From NCBI GenBank assembly GCA_012861695.1, contig JAAOOA010000026.1, forward strand, positions 21,674,001 to 21,738,000: a stretch of DNA of 64,000 bases, given 5' to 3'. Below are positions 58,854-64,000 of the stretch, piece by piece. The translations under genes and the position numbers were made by a program. The DNA is from Trematomus loennbergii. Lineage: Eukaryota; Chordata; Actinopteri; Perciformes; Nototheniidae. The notes beneath the pieces are model-generated. The model did not search any database. It had not been told where the DNA came from and worked only from the letters and a program-made list of their open reading frames with translations. Each line of letters starts with the position of its first letter. Position 1 is the stretch's first letter.

Positions 58854-59817
58854 GGCGCTCTAAGAGAAAGAGAGAAATAGAGGGAATTAATGAAATGCAG
58901 GTGTACACTCAATGCATTTTTTCTTTTCAAATTGCATTGGGTTATACTTTACAAAGTATTACATACAAAGTTCATATATATATACTCATTCTGACCTTAT
59001 TATACATGAATGTATCTTTTAAGAGTTATCAGCCGCATTCCCCAACTGTATAGTCAGCCAATGGGTATGGATCAGTCAGTTCATTTGAGTCAAGAAGTTC
59101 TACCTTCTTTGTAGGACACGGTTTCAGTTCATAGGCTCTGTAATGTTCCCTATACCATGCACTCAGCTTTCTGACGATGAAAAGCAGCTTATTCTTGATA
59201 ACAATCATCTGGATTGTTTCCGTGAATTCCGGCAGCCCTGCCAAAGAGCCATGTGCCAGGATCATCCCAATCCTGTAATTTATGCGACTGTAAACTGCAT
59301 TTTTGACCAAGCACACAGCATCTAAGTCTGGGTGCCTCTGCTTAATAGCAAATGCAATGTCCTCTTTCAAAAGGTCAATGGGAAGAGTTGAAACACTTGC
59401 TACCTCCAGGGGGGATTCAGGCAAGCTGGACAGGTAATAATGCTCCAAGAAATGGTGTTTAGGTCGAAAGTTTGAGTCTGGGAAAACCTCCTTAAATCTC
59501 ACTCTGTGCTCAGAGATCTTGAAGCTCAAATAACCAATTGACTCAGGAGTATAAACTGGAGAGACAACCAGGTCCACAATGTCTTTTAAATCACCAAGAA
59601 GTTGCCAGGCTGGTTCATTGATGGGCACTTTCTGTCCAAGCAAAAGTGTAAAAAATCGTAGTGAACTCCAGTTTTCGTGTGCATTTCCACCAATTGTTTT
59701 ATTGGATGCATAGGCTAGTGGAACAGGGTGGGGGCGATTGGTTCGATCAGTCCATTTATAGGGAAAATCTTCTATCGCCTTGTTCAAAGTGGCCAAAGTA
59801 AAATATTTCTTGGAAAT

Positions 59818-60634
59818 TAGAGATGATCCGATCACGTGATCGGGGATCGGAGCCGATCACGTGATTTTCAAAAGATCGGAATCGGGAGAAAAAAATCGGG
59901 GATCGGGATTTTTTTTAGATTTTTTTTATTTTTTTTATATAAAATATTTTTATTTTATTTAATGTTACAAAACAAAAATGACCATGTTCACGTCTTAAAG
60001 TCATCCTGAGGCCTTAGTTTTGGTTTAAAATTACACAACATCATGTATGTGTTGCTTCTTTTGGGCTTGTTTTCATAGACCTGGTTGCTTATTTCTCTCA
60101 AATCTGGCAACAGAGTGGGCAGGGCGCAGTGTCTAATAGTAGCAGTAAGCTAACGAGAGGCTACGTTCAGCTGGTGACTCGGGAGTCGGGACAGAGAAAA
60201 TGTCAGGAATTTGGAAGTATTATGAAATTGAAAGCGAAGGCAGTGTAACAGCCAGATGCAATGTTTGCAAGGCGAAGGTTCCGCGTGGTGGAAAGAACAG
60301 AGCTACGTTCAACACGACCAATCTAATACAAACACCAACAACAACACGATGAGTTAACAGCGGCCACTCAGGTAATGGCACTGAAACAACCAACACTTTC
60401 AGAGACTTTTAAAAGGAAAGAGAAACTGCCCCAGAACAGTGAAAGGCCAAAAAAATAACAACAGCCAAGATAGCTGAATTCATTGCGTTGGATGACCAGC
60501 CGTTATCTGTTACCTTTTTTTCTCTTAATGCATTGCATAAAGATCGGATCGGGAAAAATCGGTATCGGCAGATTGTCAAAATCAAATGATCGGAATCGGA
60601 TCGGGAGCAAAAAAAGGTGATCGGGACATCCCTA
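59818..60634. mobile_element. GATCGG-rich hAT-like element with perfect TSD, inserted in the Tnp2-like gene
   Basis: Ends TAGAGATGATCCGATCAC and GTGATCGGGACATCCCTA are imperfect inverted repeats, and TTGGAAAT is duplicated at 59810-59817 and 60635-60642. Removing the element and one duplicate rejoins the flanking minus-strand frame as VFISKKYFTL, showing it landed in coding sequence. The interior (about 60199-60350, +) encodes a BED-like start, MSGIWKYYEIESEG, with C-x2-C, the remnant of a ZBED-type hAT transposase. Confidence 0.93.
60199..60350 (+). pseudogene. BED-finger N-terminus of a hAT transposase
   Basis: ATG at 60199 gives MSGIWKYYEIESEGSV, CNVCKAKVPRGGKNR and TNL, the first half of a BED zinc finger with its aromatic residues. 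The His pair is lost by a local deletion (a stop follows TTTR). The catalytic domain is absent; only a short downstream stretch resembling AKIAEFIALDDQPL remains near 60455-60500. Confidence 0.7.
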
Positions 60635-62304
60635 TTGGAAATGAATACAGTCAGACAGAGAGCTATTTCAACAGGGATTATTCCCTCGAATAAATCATGG
60701 ACAATGTCTGGAGGAAAACCAGTGGTAACATTGAAATGGGAAAGTTTTTCTGAAAGAACACAGCTTCTCTTAACACCATAACAATTGGCCAAAGAATTTT
60801 TCTGGTTTGCAGATGATTTTTGTGATTCTCCTCAGTTCTCCGAGAAAAGCATCCAGCTTCCCTGGCCTGGAAATCTAATTTATCTGCTGTACAAAACCTG
60901 CAACTAAATCTGCTGGAAAAACTCAACAAAACCAGCAATACCGTGTGCTCCAAGGTTGTCAGCAACAACTGTGCCCTTTAAATGTTTGCCCAACTTTTCC
61001 ACAAAAACACCCTGTTGTTCTAATGTTATGAGATCCCTTAACAAAGGTTCTAACACTTTTTCATAACCATAGACTTTCACATCATTGGTATTAATCAATG
61101 CAGCCAAATGAATAGAGGACAAGGAAGAATGACAACCAGGTGGAAGATTGCCTAAAATCCAATATAAGGCACAGATTTTGTGTCTTCTACGGGATGTTCC
61201 AAGTGGATTGCATATTTCAAAATCGTCAACATACAAAATCAAAGAAATCGAACACTCTTTTGAGAGAATAGAATGTCTTTTAAAGAGAAGATCATCCCAA
61301 AAATATCTGTATACCTGCTTATCACTCTCCCTTTGCTGATATTTTTCCTTCAAATTTACAGCCTTATTAAGTATAGTTTCACAGTTTAAAAGTTGCTGCA
61401 AAGATTTTAGTATAGGCACATACTGAAAAAACCTTCTATTCTTTTGGTCTAACACATACTCCACTGGTTCAACAACATTAAAGTGTTTCTATAATATTTC
61501 TTCCGTTTCCAAGTGGTTGACAGTGGACCACGGTTTCCTATTGCAGCTTGAATGGGATTCGAAGTGCAAAGTTCAGTGGCCAACTCTTTCACAACTGATT
61601 CATCAACTTGGCAATTGCGATCTTGTAAGAAGTGGATTATAGTCTTTTGGGTAACTGGCACAGAGGCAGTACCAATTAAATATTGCAGCTCTTCTAGAAG
61701 CTCATTCACAGCTGCACTTGATACAAGAAAATAATTTTCTAATTTAAGTAGGACTGAGGCAAGTTTTAATTCAATATCTGTCGAAACTGTTGATTCTTCA
61801 TCAGGAAGTTCTTCAGATGGCAAATCATCATTCAACTGATCAGTAGTACCCGTTTCAAATGATTCTACAACATCATACCCATCAACAATTCCAGGCTTGA
61901 AATCATTAAGTATGTGGGGTATGCTTCCTCCATTTGTGAGTATTGAAAGCTCCGTAATGATTTGTTTTGTATGAGCAACCAGAAAACATACAATTTACAA
62001 ATTCATGATTTTTCAAATGCTGCCTGATATGTTGAAAATAGTCTGGCTCAGTAGAATGCAGATTGTTGTCGCAAACATGGCACTTGAGTGTTGAAAATCT
62101 ATTGTTCTGTGAAGATTGTTGAGCAGAATGGAATTTGCTTAGATGAGTGAGTAGAGCTTTCCATGTCTTGCATGTGCATGGGCAATTCTCATGAATACAG
62201 GGGTAGGCACGACCCCGCCCATAATGCTGATGATCAAGCTTGTAGTGTTTCAAAAGTTCCGATCTTCTTGAAAATGAATTGTCACAGTCTTTACATTTCC
62301 ACAT

Positions 62305-62880
62305 GCATGGATAACTGAGGAAACAGATAGAAGAGATACCTTTAGTGTACCGAGTAGACAACGCTGTAACTTTTTGTAAATGATTTGGTAGAAAATTGCT
62401 GTTTGATGTGTCAAAATCGATTGAATACTACATGTTTGCCAGAGCCCAATTTGAAGGGTGGCCTGATTATAGCGAATACCCTCATGACATTTTTTTTTTT
62501 TTTTTTTAAACTTACCACAAGCAATGACCATTCACAGGAACATCCACATGGGTAGAACAGTAGGAATAGACGGCTGCTTCCCTGAAGTTTAAAGAGAAAA
62601 CCTTTCATTAGTCTTTAATTAGCCATCAAAGTGTCTAAGCTACAAGAAGATCATTGACATATTAAAAATATATCAAACATTAAACTTAAATTCGTTACTC
62701 AAAGCCTATACTTTATTTTAGGACAGTGGTCAACATTTTGGTGATGTAAAAATATATAGCACAATGTTGTAAACTAACGTTACATTTACAATATCTTTAT
62801 CAATTGAACTCGAAAATTCAAATATAAGTCGCTCGTCAATATGAAAGAAGCCCACTTACTTAAACTCCTTAAATTGAAGT
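62305..62880 (-). other. upstream of the Tnp2-like gene
   Basis: Probable intron and 5' exon region: an acceptor TTTCCTCAG lies just above 62304, and a T-run is at 62489-62507. No coding exon can be supported. AT-rich sequence continues to 62880. Confidence 0.45.
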
Positions 62881-63560
62881 TTAACCTGTTCCACACCATC
62901 CCCCCGGTACCGGGCGGATAAACGCGTCATTTGCAGGAAACAACGTCTAAGGAATCTTAATATTGAATAAAACTATGAATGTGTTATATCCATGTAACGG
63001 GAAAAACTCAGCTAACTGATCTTTTTAATTTTTTTTTTCAAAAAAACCCCACAATGCTAGCACTCAGCCTCTGAATTAGCCTCGATCGAAAAAACGGAAC
63101 CTACAAAGGCACTTAAACTCACTCATAACTCCCTTATTACTTATCCTAGATGCACAGCCAACCACTCGTTTTTGGTGTCCTGGAGACACTGAATCTGTGT
63201 AAAAAACCTCAACACTCAGTGATAAACATTCGCGACGCTATAAACGAAAGCGTACATCATCACATGTGGAGCTAAGTAGCTAAAAACGTAAATATGGCTT
63301 ACCTTGGTCAAAAGTGGTCTTCAATGGCATTAAAACGATAAAAAAACGATGCTGCAGTTAATCCATAGGTTCATCCTATGTGTCTGTGCCTTCTTTGAAA
63401 TTATTTCTGATAATCCATAAGCAATAAAACGGCTTTTTAATTTCCAAATTCCAGAAGGAGACATTCATCCACTTTGCTTTCGATTTCCACACGCGAAGCG
63501 CCCACATTTTTTCTTTACAATGTGTGTGTATGTGAGCCTCCCCCTTCGATTCTATTGGCT
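62881..63560 (-). repeat. dispersed repeat, inverse copy of 13960-14165 and beyond
   Basis: TTAACCTGTTCCACACC, CCCCGGTACCGGGCGG, AACGCGTCATTTGCAGG and GAATCTTAATATTGAATAAAAC match the inverse of the 14-kb region, with weaker similarity continuing (ACTCAGCCTCTGAATTAGCC). TTAA at the edge suggests a TTAA-type element. Non-coding. Confidence 0.72.
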
Positions 63561-64000
63561 CTAATGGTCACAAGGGTGTGTCAACCAACCAAATCGACCA
63601 AGGGGGGCCAGAGATAGGTCAAATCCACCCAAATGACCCCAGAAGGGGTTTTTGGCTAAATCTCTCTAAAAAGGTCAAATTTAACTTGTTTTGCATCAAT
63701 CTTGATACAGGGTACTTATTATATGTTGTACTTTGGATTCCTAAAGCTTTTAGTCTACTAACCCATCATCCAAGGGTAGTTTTCACTATCTGTAAAAAAT
63801 AATTTTTGGACGGACACTATAATTTACAGTTTTTTACTATGTAAAATCTGAATTTTCTTTAAAATAAAAAACATTTATATTGATTCTGACACTTCTACAT
63901 CCAACTCACAGGTTTATCATTACTTTGAGAACAAAGATTATTAATTTAACCCTTTTAGAAGGGAAGATATGGTCATTTGTTCTGGGAATGTCATTTTCGA
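63561..64000. other. gene-free right edge
   Basis: No recognised gene or repeat boundary. The open frame 63578-63802 has no domain. Confidence 0.5.

Larger units (their letters stand above)
59029..62304 (-). pseudogene. Tnp2-like transposase with N-terminal C2H2 fingers, broken and interrupted
   Basis: The minus strand starts at MWKCKDCDNSFSRRSEL (ATG 62304, just after an acceptor CCTCAG) with C2H2-type fingers to about 61910. Then a linker (61835-61449) and a core with ILYVDDFEICNPLGTSRRR, YWILGNLPPGCHS and VADNLGAHGIAGFVE (61464-60904), CRFCTADK, then FPPDIVHDLFEGIIPVE (60720-60640). After a hAT insertion come FISKKYFTL, GGNAHENW, and a C-terminus with LTDPYPLADYTVG ending at 59029. The order resembles CACTA/En-Spm Tnp2-type transposases, as found in a family of uncharacterised fish proteins. 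Frame breaks lie near 61905, 61480, 60925 and 60790. The segment after KHHFLEHY appears shortened by a deletion. Confidence 0.7.

Overview
The window looks like a teleost fish chromosome, probably percomorph. There are no prokaryotic features and no compact operons. Coding fragments are spliced exons or decayed transposon genes, most of the rest is dispersed repeats, and the recognisable families are fish-typical: hAT-type elements with 8-bp target duplications, TTAA-flanked Kolobok/piggyBac-like elements, PIF/Harbinger, an RNase-H-bearing LINE, L2-like and CR1/Rex-like LINEs, a tRNA-derived SINE, and a teleost C2H2 zinc-finger (ZNF) family whose short coiled-coil first exon is followed by one long finger exon.

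The only convincing host-type gene is that ZNF gene on the minus strand. Its finger exon (20325-21571) has nine C2H2 fingers, and a phase-compatible first exon lies at 38302-38488. The same first exon, with its 5' UTR, also occurs at 3695-3881 (+) and 46104-46290 (+), and a truncated 5' UTR piece lies at 15157-15282 (-). In all three complete copies a hAT-like element sits at the same intron position with the same 8-bp target duplication, so the segment was duplicated after that insertion. Copies A (3.4-12.15 kb, +) and C (38.76-32.1 kb, -) form a large interrupted inverted duplication around the finger exon. Copies C and B are mirror images across a 7-kb foldback element (38761-45820).

Layout. 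0-3.4 kb: 39-bp tandem repeat, intact non-autonomous hAT-like element, truncated CCAGC-ended element, LINE tail. 3.4-12.2 kb: copy A with nested hAT elements, then an L2-like LINE. 12.2-20 kb: repeats, a 16-bp-stem hairpin, a long CTT tract that is the tail of a second LINE copy, a CR1/Rex-like LINE. 20-22 kb: ZNF finger exon. 22.5-24.7 kb: full-length but decayed hAT (Charlie-type) transposon. 25-33.4 kb: nested TTAA elements, one with a THAP-domain exon, and L2 halves. 33.5-37.6 kb: a 4.1-kb CCAGC-ended element. 37.6-46.3 kb: copy C, the foldback element with a 5'-truncated Gypsy-like gag-protease remnant followed by CNBP-like zinc knuckles and one LTR, then copy B. 47.1-52.6 kb: a 166-bp tandem array split by a 4.43-kb Harbinger element with an intact three-exon Myb-like gene and a 3'-incomplete transposase. 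52.8-55.4 kb: duplicated flank and more elements. 55.7-56.2 kb: a near-perfect 472-bp palindrome. 56.6-62.4 kb (-): a decayed pair, a Tnp2-like transposase with C2H2 fingers and a SAMD3-like/PB1-like gene, the former interrupted by a hAT-like element with a perfect target duplication.

No bacterial-style defence or biosynthetic system is present. The strongest unusual candidates are the gag-protease/CNBP-like chimera, the palindromic promoter-bearing foldback element linking inverted ZNF first exons, and the two-gene Tnp2-like/SAMD3-like unit. All statements rest on reading the sequence. Family names come from motif recognition and no database was searched.
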